From an uncultured Selenomonadaceae bacterium (GTDB lineage: Bacteria > Bacillota > Negativicutes > Selenomonadales > Selenomonadaceae), in NCBI GenBank assembly GCA_905234195.1, contig CAJOFR010000008.1, forward strand, positions 1 through 64,000: a stretch of DNA of 64,000 nucleotides, written 5' to 3'. The notes under the pieces are model-generated. The model searched no databases. It saw only the letters and a list, made by a program, of their open reading frames with translations, and was not told the DNA's origin. Positions 52,240 through 61,900 of this stretch are shown here, piece by piece. The translations under genes and the position numbers were made by a program. Every line of letters starts with the position of its first letter. The first letter of the stretch is position 1.

Positions 52240-52271
52240 GCTTCAAAAATAATTGCTTGAGGGAAATTTTG

Positions 52272-53030
52272 ATGGACACTTTTAAAATCGAAGGGATTGT
52301 TTTGCAGACGACGGACTTTGGCGACGCAAACAGGGTCGTCACGATTTTTTCGCGGGAGTTCGGAAAATTGGAGGCGAATGCTTACGGTTGCCGGCGTGCG
52401 CGAAATCCGATGTCCGGCGCGATGCAAATGTTCAATCACATTTCGGCGGAAGTCACTCAAGGTTTGAAGGTCGACACGATTCGCGACGCTGATATTATTC
52501 ATTTTTACGGGAATTTGACGGCGGACATTGACAGGCTTGCGTACGCCGCCCTTTTTTTTGAGATTGTCAACAAGATGACTCTGCCCAAGCTCCCCGAAAT
52601 AAATATTTTCAATCTGATTCTGAAGGCGTTGCCTGCGCTGAACGAGAGGAACCCCGAAATTGCCGCGCTCATTGCGTCTTGTCAGTTCATGGAGTTTAGC
52701 GGCATCCAGCTGAATTTTGAAAGGTGCGTTCACTGCGGAAACGAGATTGTCGGCGATGCGGTGTTGAGTTTCGCGGACGGCGGCGCGGTCTGCAAAAATT
52801 GTCTTGAGCCTTCGGAAAATTTTTTGAGCTACCCCGAAAATCTGCGGCTGACCTTTCAAGAAATTTTGATGTTCGATTGGAAAAAGGAAAGTCGTACAAA
52901 TTTTAATCTGCGGCAAATTCGTTTGGCGGAGAAAATTTTTTTGGCTTACGTTCATTCGATTATCGGCAAGGAATTAAACGCGGTGAATTTTATTCGGCAA
53001 CTGAAGTCTGTGGAAATTACCCGCGCTTGA
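52272..53030 (+). CDS. recO: DNA repair protein RecO
   Basis: KIEGIVLQTTDFGDANRVVTIFSREFGKLEANAYGCRRARNP; CVHCG...CKNC zinc motif. Confidence 0.93.
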   Translation: MDTFKIEGIVLQTTDFGDANRVVTIFSREFGKLEANAYGCRRARNPMSGAMQMFNHISAEVTQGLKVDTIRDADIIHFYGNLTADIDRLAYAALFFEIVNKMTLPKLPEINIFNLILKALPALNERNPEIAALIASCQFMEFSGIQLNFERCVHCGNEIVGDAVLSFADGGAVCKNCLEPSENFLSYPENLRLTFQEILMFDWKKESRTNFNLRQIRLAEKIFLAYVHSIIGKELNAVNFIRQLKSVEITRA

Positions 53031-53055
53031 CGCCTTCGCAAGAAACTGTTAGACT
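53027..53055 (+). promoter_or_regulatory. Sigma70-type promoter for rplI overlapping the recO stop codon
   Basis: TTGACG-(17)-TAGACT; the recO TGA stop (53028-53030) lies within the -35 hexamer. Confidence 0.6.
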
Positions 53056-53105
53056 ATCAGCGGAAGAAATTTTCGTTATCCTGTTTGAAAGGAAGTATTT
53101 TTAAT

Positions 53106-53552
53106 ATGAAAGTTATTTTGCAGGAAGATGTTAAAAAAGTCGGCGCGAAAGGTGATATTGTCGAGGTGGCGGACGGCTACGGGCGCAATTATCTTTTGCC
53201 GCGCAAGCTCGCCGTCGAAGCGAACGTCGCCAATCTCCACACCGCGAAGACCAACGCCGAAAATAAGGCTCGCCGTGCACAGCAGGAGGCTGACGAGGCA
53301 AAACTTCTCGGCGCGCAGCTCGAAAAAATCAGCGTGCGCATCCCGATTAAAATCGGCAAGGACGGAAAACTTTTCGGCTCGGTAGGCGGCGGCGATGTCG
53401 CTAAGGCTCTCAAAAAGGATCGCAATTTGAATATCGACAAGCGCAAAATTTCCATCTCGGAAGAAGTCACGGGCATTGGCACTTACGAGGCGGTTATTAA
53501 ACTTCACGCCGAAACCGTCATTAAAATGAAAGTCGAAGTCGTCGAGGCTTAA
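53106..53552 (+). CDS. rplI: 50S ribosomal protein L9
   Basis: MKVILQEDVKKVGAKGDIVEVADGYGRNYLLPRKLAVEA. Confidence 0.98.
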   Translation: MKVILQEDVKKVGAKGDIVEVADGYGRNYLLPRKLAVEANVANLHTAKTNAENKARRAQQEADEAKLLGAQLEKISVRIPIKIGKDGKLFGSVGGGDVAKALKKDRNLNIDKRKISISEEVTGIGTYEAVIKLHAETVIKMKVEVVEA

Positions 53553-53555
53553 ATC

Positions 53556-55700
53556 GTGTTCAAAAAATTATTCGGCGCAATCAGGCGCACATTCGGCGGC
53601 AAAAAAAATATCGCCGTGCAAGTTCGCAACGAAACAGAAATTGACCGCGAAATTTCCGCGCTGTATTCAATCGTCGTCGACGCGATGGGCTCTGACAGGT
53701 TGGTTTTGCAGGCAGGGAAAATGGACGCGCTCCGCTATCTTCGTTCGAGCGACCCGGGCGAAAGAATTTTGGCGTTGCGCAGAATTTTGGAGGAGAACCC
53801 AACTTTAAATCCCCCGCCTTCAAAATCTGAAATCCCTGCGGAAATTATTCGCCTGTCCGAACTTTTGGCGGACATGATAGCGCGGCGGCAGGTCGAAGAT
53901 AAAATCGACAGGAAGGTTTCGGAAAAACTTGAGCACGATCATCAGGAATATATCAAGGATATTCGTTTGCAGATTCTGAAAGACGAAAAGCCCGATTCTG
54001 AAACTCCCTACGAGGCGAAAAAACGTGAGTACTTTGAAAAATTGGAAGAGGTCGAGCTGACTCAATCGGTCATGGAACTTTTGCGCCCGAAGTCCCTTGA
54101 GGATATTGTCGGGCAGGAGCGCGCCGTTAAATCTCTGCGCGCGAAACTTGCGTCACCGTATCCGCAACATTTAATTTTGTACGGACCGCCCGGCGTCGGG
54201 AAAACTACGGCGGCGCGGCTTGTGCTTGAGTCGGTAAAAACTTTGGCGACAAGCCCGTTTGATTCGGACGCGCCTTTTGTGGAGACGGACGGCACAACTT
54301 TACGCTGGGATCCGCGCGACATGACTAATCCCTTGCTCGGCTCCGTCCACGACCCGATTTATCAGGGCGCGCAGAAATCTCTTGCCGAAAGCGGTGTCCC
54401 CGAACCAAAACCCGGTCTTGTCACCGACGCGCACGGCGGAATTTTATTTATCGACGAGATTGGCGAAATGGATATTATGTTGCAAAATAAGTTGCTGAAG
54501 GTTTTGGAGGACAAGCGCGCGTTTTTTGAGTCCGCCTACTACGATCCGAGTGACGAGCGCGTCCCGCCGTATGTCAAGATGCTTTTCGAGAACGGCGCGC
54601 CGGCGGATTTCGTTTTGATTGGAGCGACGACCCGCGATTCAAGTTCGATAAACCCTGCGTTGCGTTCGCGCTGTGCTGAAATTTATTTTGAGCCGCTGAC
54701 TCCCGCGCACATTATCGAGATTGTGAAGAACGCCGCCGAAAAATTGGACGTCGACCTTGAAGAGGGCGTCCCCGAAATTATCAGCGAATACACAATCGAA
54801 GGGCGCAAGGCGATTAATATTTTGGCCGATGCTTACAGTCTCGCGTTGCAGGACGAAGAAAACGAAATTCAGCACGAAGACGGCAAGCCCTATAATCCCG
54901 ACGATTTTCCGCGCGAAAAAATTAAAAAGCAACACATTTACGAAGTCGCGCAGGTCAGCAGGCTCTTTCAGTACGTCACGAAGAAGGCTTCGGCGAAACC
55001 GGCAGTCGGTCATATTTTCGGGCTGGGCGTTAGCGGCTTTATCGGCTCGGTTATCGAAATTGAGGCGGTTGTTTTTCCGGCGGCGGAAAAGGGAAAAGGC
55101 ACGATTCGTTTTAACGAAACTGCCGGCTCTATGGCGAAAGATTCCGTGTTTAATGCGGCGTCGGTCTTGCGGCGCGTGACAGGCAAAGATATTCACGATT
55201 ACGACGTACACATAAACGTTATCGGCGGCGGGAATATCGACGGACCCAGCGCGGGCACGGCTATCTTGTCAGTTTTAATCAGCGCGGTTACCGGAAAAAA
55301 GATTCGTCAAGATGTCGCGGTTACCGGCGAAATTTCCATTCAAGGCAGAGTTCGTCCGGTAGGCGGTGTTTTTGAGAAGGCTTACGGCGCGAAACAGGCG
55401 GGCATTAAATCTCTTGTTATCCCGAAGGAAAATTCCAAAGACATTCCGCGTTGGCATCTCGGCTTGAAAATTCATCCGGTGGAGACGGCGGAAGAGGCTT
55501 TCAAGTGGATTTTTGAAGAGGAGATAAATTTTGTCGAAGACGAAGTAAAAAAAGAGGAACCCGCGCCAAAACGCAAGAGGGCTCCGAAAAAAATTCAGCT
55601 CGAAAAAAAATCTTCGGACGCCGCCGAAAAAATTATCGAGGACATTGCCTCGACTACGGTCAGCTCCGAAGAACTACAAATGCTTATCGACAAGGAGTAA
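53556..55700 (+). CDS. lonC: LonC-like ATP-dependent protease (AAA + Lon-type protease domain)
   Basis: GTG start; LILYGPPGVGKTTAARLVLES, GGILFIDEIGEMD, C-terminal GPSAGTAILSVLISAVTGKKIRQDVAVTGEISIQGRVRPVGGVFEKAYGAKQAG. Confidence 0.93.
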   Translation: MFKKLFGAIRRTFGGKKNIAVQVRNETEIDREISALYSIVVDAMGSDRLVLQAGKMDALRYLRSSDPGERILALRRILEENPTLNPPPSKSEIPAEIIRLSELLADMIARRQVEDKIDRKVSEKLEHDHQEYIKDIRLQILKDEKPDSETPYEAKKREYFEKLEEVELTQSVMELLRPKSLEDIVGQERAVKSLRAKLASPYPQHLILYGPPGVGKTTAARLVLESVKTLATSPFDSDAPFVETDGTTLRWDPRDMTNPLLGSVHDPIYQGAQKSLAESGVPEPKPGLVTDAHGGILFIDEIGEMDIMLQNKLLKVLEDKRAFFESAYYDPSDERVPPYVKMLFENGAPADFVLIGATTRDSSSINPALRSRCAEIYFEPLTPAHIIEIVKNAAEKLDVDLEEGVPEIISEYTIEGRKAINILADAYSLALQDEENEIQHEDGKPYNPDDFPREKIKKQHIYEVAQVSRLFQYVTKKASAKPAVGHIFGLGVSGFIGSVIEIEAVVFPAAEKGKGTIRFNETAGSMAKDSVFNAASVLRRVTGKDIHDYDVHINVIGGGNIDGPSAGTAILSVLISAVTGKKIRQDVAVTGEISIQGRVRPVGGVFEKAYGAKQAGIKSLVIPKENSKDIPRWHLGLKIHPVETAEEAFKWIFEEEINFVEDEVKKEEPAPKRKRAPKKIQLEKKSSDAAEKIIEDIASTTVSSEELQMLIDKE

Positions 55701-55761
55701 GCGGTAAGGGATAAGTGGTGAGGGATAAGACTTTCTTTCCCTTTTCCCCTTATCCCTCTCA
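55698..55761. repeat. GGGATAAG-type array filling the lonC/rpe convergent intergenic region
   Basis: TAAGCGGTAAGGGATAAGTGGTGAGGGATAAG...CCCCTTATCCCTCTCA; begins in the lonC TAA and runs into the rpe TGA. Confidence 0.85.
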
Positions 55762-56427
55762 ATGATGGTGGGAGATTTCGGTGCCGCGAATGGCTTTAAT
55801 CGCTGCCGCAACATCTTCCGCGCCGTAAATCGCAGAACCCGCAACCAAAACATTCGCGCCCGCCTCACGAACAAGCACGGAAGTTTCAGCGTTAATCCCG
55901 CCGTCAACTTCGATATCGCATTCGGTTTCCATTTCTTCAATCATGTGATAAAGCATGTGAATTTTACCGAGCATGGACTCGATAAATTTTTGCCCGCCGT
56001 AGCCGGGATTGACGGTCATTATCAAAACCATTTCTACATCTTCGATAAGCTCTTCGACCATAGAAAGAGAAGTGCCCGGATTTATGGCGACGCCCGCCTT
56101 GCAACCGCACTCGTGTATTTGCTGAATGACGCGGTGAGCATGGCGCGCGGCCTCCGCGTGAAAAGTGATAATGTCGGCTCCGGCGTCGGCAAAACTTTTT
56201 ATTTGAGTTTCGGGGTGCTCCGTCATCAAGTGCACGTCAAAAACGGCGTCGGAAAATTTTCTGAGACACTTCACCACAGGAGAACCGAGAGTGATATTCG
56301 GCACAAAAGTCCCGTCCATGACGTCAATGTGAATGTATTCAGCTCCGGCGTCGGTGACTTTTTTTATCTCGTCCGCCAAATGAGCAAAGTCCGCCGACAA
56401 AATCGACGGCGCAATAATCGTTGCCAT
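55759..56427 (-). CDS. rpe: Ribulose-phosphate 3-epimerase
   Basis: IAPSILSADFAHLADEIKKVTDAGAEYIHIDVMDGTFVPNITLG, MTVNPGYGGQKFI, EVDGGIN. Confidence 0.97.
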   Translation of the reverse strand: MATIIAPSILSADFAHLADEIKKVTDAGAEYIHIDVMDGTFVPNITLGSPVVKCLRKFSDAVFDVHLMTEHPETQIKSFADAGADIITFHAEAARHAHRVIQQIHECGCKAGVAINPGTSLSMVEELIEDVEMVLIMTVNPGYGGQKFIESMLGKIHMLYHMIEEMETECDIEVDGGINAETSVLVREAGANVLVAGSAIYGAEDVAAAIKAIRGTEISHHH

Positions 56428-56460
56428 GAAAAAAATTCCTCCTCGAATAATTCTCCTTGA

Positions 56461-56489
56461 AGTTTATGACATTTGCCGAAAGTTGTCAA
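56461..56489 (-). promoter_or_regulatory. Sigma70-type promoter for rpe
   Basis: Minus strand TTGACA-(17)-TAAACT; spacer ACTTTCGGCAAATGTCA. Confidence 0.7.
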
Positions 56490-56524
56490 CGCAAAAAATT
56501 TTTTATGGAAGGAAGGCGCGTAAT

Positions 56525-56932
56525 TTGAAAATAAATTTTGTTTGCTGGGGAAATATTTGCCGCTCGCCTATGGCTGAATTTGTCATGAAACGTTTGATTG
56601 ACGAGGCGGGCTTGTCCGAAAAAATTTTTGTTGCGTCTTCGGGCTGTCATGCGTCCGTCGGCACGCCTATCGCCGGCGGCACCTGCCACGAACTCAAAAA
56701 GCACAACATCCCTTTTAATTATCGCACGTCGAAACAACTTGAGCGGGCGGACTACAAAAATTTTGATTACATTATCGGAATGGACGCCGGCAACGTTCGC
56801 GACATAAAAAAAATTTTCGGGGGCGACCCCGATAAAAAAGTTTTCTTGATGATGAATTTTGTCGGCGAAAACCGCGACGTCGACGACCCGTATATTACCG
56901 ACGACTACGCGACGACTTTTGCGGACGTCTGA
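56525..56932 (+). CDS. Low-molecular-weight protein-tyrosine phosphatase
   Basis: TTG start with ggaagg SD; NFVCWGNICRSPMAEFVMKRLI; DDPYITDDY. Confidence 0.88.
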   Translation: MKINFVCWGNICRSPMAEFVMKRLIDEAGLSEKIFVASSGCHASVGTPIAGGTCHELKKHNIPFNYRTSKQLERADYKNFDYIIGMDAGNVRDIKKIFGGDPDKKVFLMMNFVGENRDVDDPYITDDYATTFADV

Positions 56933-56978
56933 CGCGGCTGCAACGCCCTGTTAAAAATTTTGAAGTGATTATTTTTTT

Positions 56979-56989
56979 TCTAATCCCTA
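56979..56989 (-). repeat. TAGGGATTAG element forming the copA stop codon
   Basis: Minus strand gct TAGGGATTAG AAAAAAAA; TAG stop at 56989-56987. Confidence 0.55.
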
Positions 56990-59572
56990 AGCTCTAACAA
57001 GTTCGTAACCGGCGTCGTCAATGACCTTCGCAAAATCGTCAAGGGAAATTTCTTTCGTCGAAGTAATCGCCGCGCTGTTGTTTTCAAGGCTGACTTCGAC
57101 GTCGGTGACGCCGTCCATTTTCGCAAGCGCGTCGTGAACGTGTTTAACGCAGTGTTTGCACATCATGCCATCGATTTTCAGATTAGTTTTCAAATTTGTT
57201 ACCTCCTCAAAATTTATCGCGTCGAGATTTTCAATTTTGACCTGCGCGGAAATTTTTTGAGCCGTCGAATTTTCAGCGCGTTCGACCTTGAAAAATTTCA
57301 ACCTAAGCGCATTCAAAACGACACACACACTTGACATACTCATAGCCGCCGCGCCAATCATCGGCGAAAGTTTCCAGCCGAACGCCGGATAAAAAACGCC
57401 CGCCGCCAACGGAATGCAAACGACGTTGTAGAAAAACGCCCAAAATAAATTTTCCTTGATATTTTTCATGACCGCCTTGCTCAACCGAATCGCGCTGACC
57501 GCGTCCAACAAATCATTGCGAACAAGAACGGCGTCCGCGCTTTCAATCGCAACATCTGTGCCCGCGCCAATCGCCATGCCCAAATCAGCCTTTACGAGAG
57601 CCGGCGCGTCGTTTATCCCGTCGCCGATCATCGCAACTTTTTTTCCGGCGGCTTGCAGTTTAGAAATTTCGTCCGCCTTGCCTTCGGGCAGAACTTCCGC
57701 GACAAAATTTTCAATCCCGATTTTTTCGGCAATATTTTTCGCCGCACCGCTATTATCCCCCGTCAACATGACGACGTCAATACCCAAATGCTTAAAATTT
57801 TCGACGGCGACGACGGAATTTTTTTTCTCGACGTCAGCGGCGGCGATAATCCCCAAAATTTTTTTATCGCTTGCAAAAATGATCGGCGTCTTACCTTCGT
57901 CCGCAAGGGAAATAATTTTTTCGTGAACCGCGTCGAGATTGAAACCCAGCTCCGCCAAAAATTTTTCGTTCCCTCCGTAATAATTCACGCCGGAAATTTC
58001 CGCCTTGACGCCCCTGCCGAAAATCGCCGCGAAATTTTTCATCTCCTGCGGCGAAATTTTTTTGTCTTCGGCGAATTTAACAACGGCTTCGGCTAAAGGG
58101 TGTTCGCTTTTTGTTTCGAGACCGGCGGCAATTTTTATCAGCTCCTGCGCGTCGCCGCCGAAAGTCACCACGTCCGTGACGAAAGGTTTGCCCTCAGTAA
58201 GCGTGCCCGTTTTGTCGACGACGACCGTGTTAATTTCGTGCGCCGTCTCCAGAGCCTCGCCGGACTTAATCAAAATTCCATGTTCCGCGCCCTTGCCCGT
58301 GCCAACCATAATCGCAACCGGCGTGGCAAGCCCCAGCGCGCAGGGACAACTTATCACGAGAATAGAAATCGAAATCGAGAAAGCAAACTCAATCGTCGCG
58401 CCGCTAATCAGCCAAAAAATTCCCGCCGCAACCGAAATAAAAATCACCGCCGGCACAAAAATCCCCGCGATTTTATCGGCAGTCTTGGCAATCGGAGCCT
58501 TGCTCGCGCTCGCCTCCTCGACGAGAGAAATAATTTTGCTGATTGTCGTATCGCCGCCGACTTTTTCCGCGCGAAACTTCAGAAAGCCGCTCTTGTTAAT
58601 CGTTCCACTCGTGACTTTGTCGCCGACAGTTTTGTTGACGGGAAGACTCTCGCCGGTTATCGCGGACTCGTCGACGGAAGTTTCACCCTCGATAACAATT
58701 CCGTCCGCCGCAAAACTTTCGCCCGGTCGAATCAAAATTTCATCGCCGATAATCAATTCTTCGACGGGGATATTAATTTCGACACCGCCGCGCAAAACGT
58801 TCGCGGTTTTCGGCGCAAGATTAATCAGAGACTCAACGGCTTTGGTAGTGCTGCCCTTCGCGCGCGCCTCGAAAAATTTCCCGACGGTGATTAAAGTTAC
58901 AATCATGCCCGCCGATTCAAAATAGAGGTTGCGGCTGTATTCGTCGACAACATAAAAATCGCCATGCCCCAGCCCCTGCCCGATTCTGATTAGCGCGAAC
59001 GCCCCGAACGCCGCCGCCGCCATTGAGCCGAGACCAACCAAGCTGTCCATGTTCGGCGCGCCGCGAAAAAGATTTTTAAAGCCGTTGACGTAATATTTTC
59101 GGTTGAGGTACATAATCGGCAGGACAAGCAAAAACTGTACGAAAGCGAACGTCACGGAATTTTCGCGCCCGTCAAAAATTTCAGCGACGATTTTTGGAAC
59201 GGGCAGCCCGAAAATTTCCGCGAACATCGAATGCATCGCAATGTAAATCGTCGGTATCAAAAAAAATATCGACCACGCGAGCCGAGTTTTCATTTCGGAA
59301 ATCTCAACGTCGATCGTCCGCGTAGCCGAATTTTTTTGAGCAGAAGTTTTTTGAGCCGGAGAATTTTTCAGCGACGCGCCATAGCCCGCGTTTATGACGG
59401 CGTCAATAATTTTTTCGCTTGAGATACTTGCGTCGTGTTTAACCTGCATGCTGTTAGTCAAAAGGTTGACGCTGACATTATCCGCGCCGACAATTTTCGC
59501 GACGGCTTTTTCCACGCGCGCACTGCACGCCGAGCAACTCATTCCGGTTACATTATAAATTTCCTTCGTCAA
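56987..59572 (-). CDS. copA: Copper-translocating P1B-type ATPase with HMA domains at both termini
   Basis: N-terminal GMSCSACSARVEKA, CPC motif ISCPCALGLATPVAIMVGTG, DKTGTLTEGKP, MIGDGINDAPAL, C-terminal DGMMCKHCVKHVHDAL. Confidence 0.95.
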   Translation of the reverse strand: MTKEIYNVTGMSCSACSARVEKAVAKIVGADNVSVNLLTNSMQVKHDASISSEKIIDAVINAGYGASLKNSPAQKTSAQKNSATRTIDVEISEMKTRLAWSIFFLIPTIYIAMHSMFAEIFGLPVPKIVAEIFDGRENSVTFAFVQFLLVLPIMYLNRKYYVNGFKNLFRGAPNMDSLVGLGSMAAAAFGAFALIRIGQGLGHGDFYVVDEYSRNLYFESAGMIVTLITVGKFFEARAKGSTTKAVESLINLAPKTANVLRGGVEINIPVEELIIGDEILIRPGESFAADGIVIEGETSVDESAITGESLPVNKTVGDKVTSGTINKSGFLKFRAEKVGGDTTISKIISLVEEASASKAPIAKTADKIAGIFVPAVIFISVAAGIFWLISGATIEFAFSISISILVISCPCALGLATPVAIMVGTGKGAEHGILIKSGEALETAHEINTVVVDKTGTLTEGKPFVTDVVTFGGDAQELIKIAAGLETKSEHPLAEAVVKFAEDKKISPQEMKNFAAIFGRGVKAEISGVNYYGGNEKFLAELGFNLDAVHEKIISLADEGKTPIIFASDKKILGIIAAADVEKKNSVVAVENFKHLGIDVVMLTGDNSGAAKNIAEKIGIENFVAEVLPEGKADEISKLQAAGKKVAMIGDGINDAPALVKADLGMAIGAGTDVAIESADAVLVRNDLLDAVSAIRLSKAVMKNIKENLFWAFFYNVVCIPLAAGVFYPAFGWKLSPMIGAAAMSMSSVCVVLNALRLKFFKVERAENSTAQKISAQVKIENLDAINFEEVTNLKTNLKIDGMMCKHCVKHVHDALAKMDGVTDVEVSLENNSAAITSTKEISLDDFAKVIDDAGYELVRA

Positions 59573-59679
59573 AAAAAATCAATCCCAACCGTCTTTAACT
59601 ATAAAAATATGTCCGCCTTTTCCGTCCGAATTTCTTTCAACCCTGTCGAGAATTTTACCGGCAGCCTCCTCAACTTTGT

Positions 59680-60270
59680 TTATTTTTTTTTATTCTTCTT
59701 TTCGGCGTCCTTACTCTTTTTTTCGGCGTCCTTTATGCTCTTTTCGACGGCGGCGTCAAACTTTTTGTAAAAATCTTCGCAAGCTTTTTTATAGCCCTTA
59801 GCATCTTTTTTAATATCCCCGCTCTGCGTCGTGAGCACGTACATTAAATTGCCGTCTTGCGCGTTCTGAATCTCGAAGAAAAATTGAACCTTCTTGATAT
59901 TATTTGCGGTCGTCACCGTAACGAAAGCGTCCGCATATTTTTTTACGTGCTCGCCATAAACTTTGCGCGCCTCCGCGTCAGACAAAACAGTTATGTCGAC
60001 GCCGGTTTCTTTCCGAATGTTCGCCGCGATCTCTTCGTAAGGAATCACATAACAGCGGGCGACGTTGCCAGCCTCGAACATTATTTGCGTGAGTTCATCG
60101 CGGGTAGGCTCGGCGTCTTCAGTTTTGTAGTGCATAGGCAACGCAACGGCAAGACGTTTAACCGCGCTGATATTCGCGTCTTCGGTTATGTCCTCCTTGA
60201 ACGCCGCAAAAGCAGCAGTCGTCGTAAAAAGACAAGCGGCAATTATCAACAGACTAAAAAATTTTTTCAC
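59680..60270 (-). CDS. Secreted hypothetical protein with Lys-rich C-terminal tail
   Basis: Signal peptide MKKFFSLLIIAACLFTTTAAFA; KDAEKKSKDAEKKNKKK tail. Confidence 0.75.
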   Translation of the reverse strand: MKKFFSLLIIAACLFTTTAAFAAFKEDITEDANISAVKRLAVALPMHYKTEDAEPTRDELTQIMFEAGNVARCYVIPYEEIAANIRKETGVDITVLSDAEARKVYGEHVKKYADAFVTVTTANNIKKVQFFFEIQNAQDGNLMYVLTTQSGDIKKDAKGYKKACEDFYKKFDAAVEKSIKDAEKKSKDAEKKNKKK

Positions 60271-60273
60271 AAC

Positions 60274-60960
60274 TCAATCCTCCAAACATCTGTAAACAAA
60301 AGCGGCAATCGCGGCACCAACCAACGGACCAATTATGAACACCGGCAGACAATCGAGGGGACCGCCATTGCCGGCAGACGCCATGACTACCGCCGGACCA
60401 AAACTGCGCGCAGGATTAACCGAAGTGCCGGTCAGCCCGATACCGAGAATGTGGACGCCGACCAAAGTCAAACCGATTATCAGCCCGCCAAAGGAGCCGT
60501 GTTTCGCCTTATCGGAAGTGACACCCAAAATATTTATCACAAAGATAAACGTCAGGACAATCTCAACCATAAGCCCGGCAACTGAACTGCCATGAACGCC
60601 GGCAAGTCCGTTTGTGCCGAGCCCGCCCGTCATATCGGGGACGTCGCCCGCAATAAAAATCGTCGCCAAAATTTCCGCACCAATCCACGCGCCTATACAT
60701 TGCGCGATAACGTAGTAGACGAAATCTTTTGTGGTCATTCTGCCGCTTAAAAGCACGCCCAAAGATACGGCGGGATTAATGTGACAGCCGGAAATATTTC
60801 CGATTGAATAAGCCATCGCCACAATCGACAGCCCAAAAGCAAACGCCGTCAAAATGTAGCCGCTGCCCAACACAGCATCACAGCCGACGAGCATTGCGGT
60901 GCCACAGCCGAGCACGACCAAAACCATTGTGCCGATACATTCAGCAACATACTTTTTCAT
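60274..60960 (-). CDS. Aquaporin / MIP family channel
   Basis: GTMVLVVLGCGTAML, SGCHINPAVSLG (NPA 1), GTSVNPARSFGPAV (NPA 2). Confidence 0.95.
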   Translation of the reverse strand: MKKYVAECIGTMVLVVLGCGTAMLVGCDAVLGSGYILTAFAFGLSIVAMAYSIGNISGCHINPAVSLGVLLSGRMTTKDFVYYVIAQCIGAWIGAEILATIFIAGDVPDMTGGLGTNGLAGVHGSSVAGLMVEIVLTFIFVINILGVTSDKAKHGSFGGLIIGLTLVGVHILGIGLTGTSVNPARSFGPAVVMASAGNGGPLDCLPVFIIGPLVGAAIAAFVYRCLED

Positions 60961-60985
60961 AAAAAACCAACCTCTTTTAAAAAAT

Positions 60986-61876
60986 TTATTCTATCAAGTT
61001 GTGATTTTTAAGAGCAGTTTTAAGTTTTTCCAAATTCGCCGGTTCAATCTCACTCAAAGGCATCCTAAGCCCGCCGACGTTCCAGCCCATCAATTTCATC
61101 GCGGCTTTAACGGGAATCGGATTGACTTCACAGAAAAGCGCGTCGATTAAATCATTGTAATCCACTTGAAGTTTCGCCGCAACTTCCGCTTTTCCTTCAA
61201 AGAAAAGTTGACACATTAAGTGAGTGTCCTTCGGCGCGACGTTCGACAAAACGGAAATGACGCCCTTGCCGCCGAGCGAAAGTATCGGGATAATTTGATC
61301 GTCGTTGCCGGAATAAATATCCAGCTCGTCACCGCAGGCTTTACGCGTGCGCAGGATAGACGACAAATCCCCGTTCGCCTCCTTCGTGGCGACAATGTTG
61401 GGGTGTTTGGAAAGTTTAACGTAAGTTTCGGGCTTGATATTGACGCCGGTGCGCGAAGGTACATTGTAAATAATCATCGGGATATTCACGTTGTCGGCAA
61501 TTTTCGTGTAGTGAGCAACTAGCCCGTTTTGCGTGCACTTGTTGTAATACGGCGTGACCAAAAGCAGAGCGTCCGCGCCGACTTTTTCCGCGTACTGTGA
61601 AAGTTGAATGGCGTAGCGCGTATCATTCGAGCCGGTTCCCGCGACGACGGGCACACGCTTTTTCACGTGGTCGACGGCAAATTTTATCGCCGCCTTGTGT
61701 TCTTCGTCGCTAAGTGTCGCAGATTCACCGGTGGTACCCGTGATAACAATCGCGTCCGTTCCGTTTTTAATTTGGTCGTCGATAATCCTGCCGAGCTCCG
61801 CGAAATTAATTTTGTCCTCTGAATCAAACGGCGTAACAATCGCCACGCCCGCGCCCGTAAAAATTGTCTTCTTCAT
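60986..61876 (-). CDS. dapA: 4-hydroxy-tetrahydrodipicolinate synthase
   Basis: GAGVAIVTPFDSEDKINFAELGRIIDDQI, GTTGESATLSDEEH, YNVPSRTGVNI, VATKEANGDLS. Confidence 0.96.
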   Translation of the reverse strand: MKKTIFTGAGVAIVTPFDSEDKINFAELGRIIDDQIKNGTDAIVITGTTGESATLSDEEHKAAIKFAVDHVKKRVPVVAGTGSNDTRYAIQLSQYAEKVGADALLLVTPYYNKCTQNGLVAHYTKIADNVNIPMIIYNVPSRTGVNIKPETYVKLSKHPNIVATKEANGDLSSILRTRKACGDELDIYSGNDDQIIPILSLGGKGVISVLSNVAPKDTHLMCQLFFEGKAEVAAKLQVDYNDLIDALFCEVNPIPVKAAMKLMGWNVGGLRMPLSEIEPANLEKLKTALKNHNLIE

Positions 61877-61900
61877 AAAAATCCTCCTAAAAAATTTTTT

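Noticed and set aside
58005-58925. 306-aa plus-strand ORF
   Set aside because: Antisense shadow of copA.
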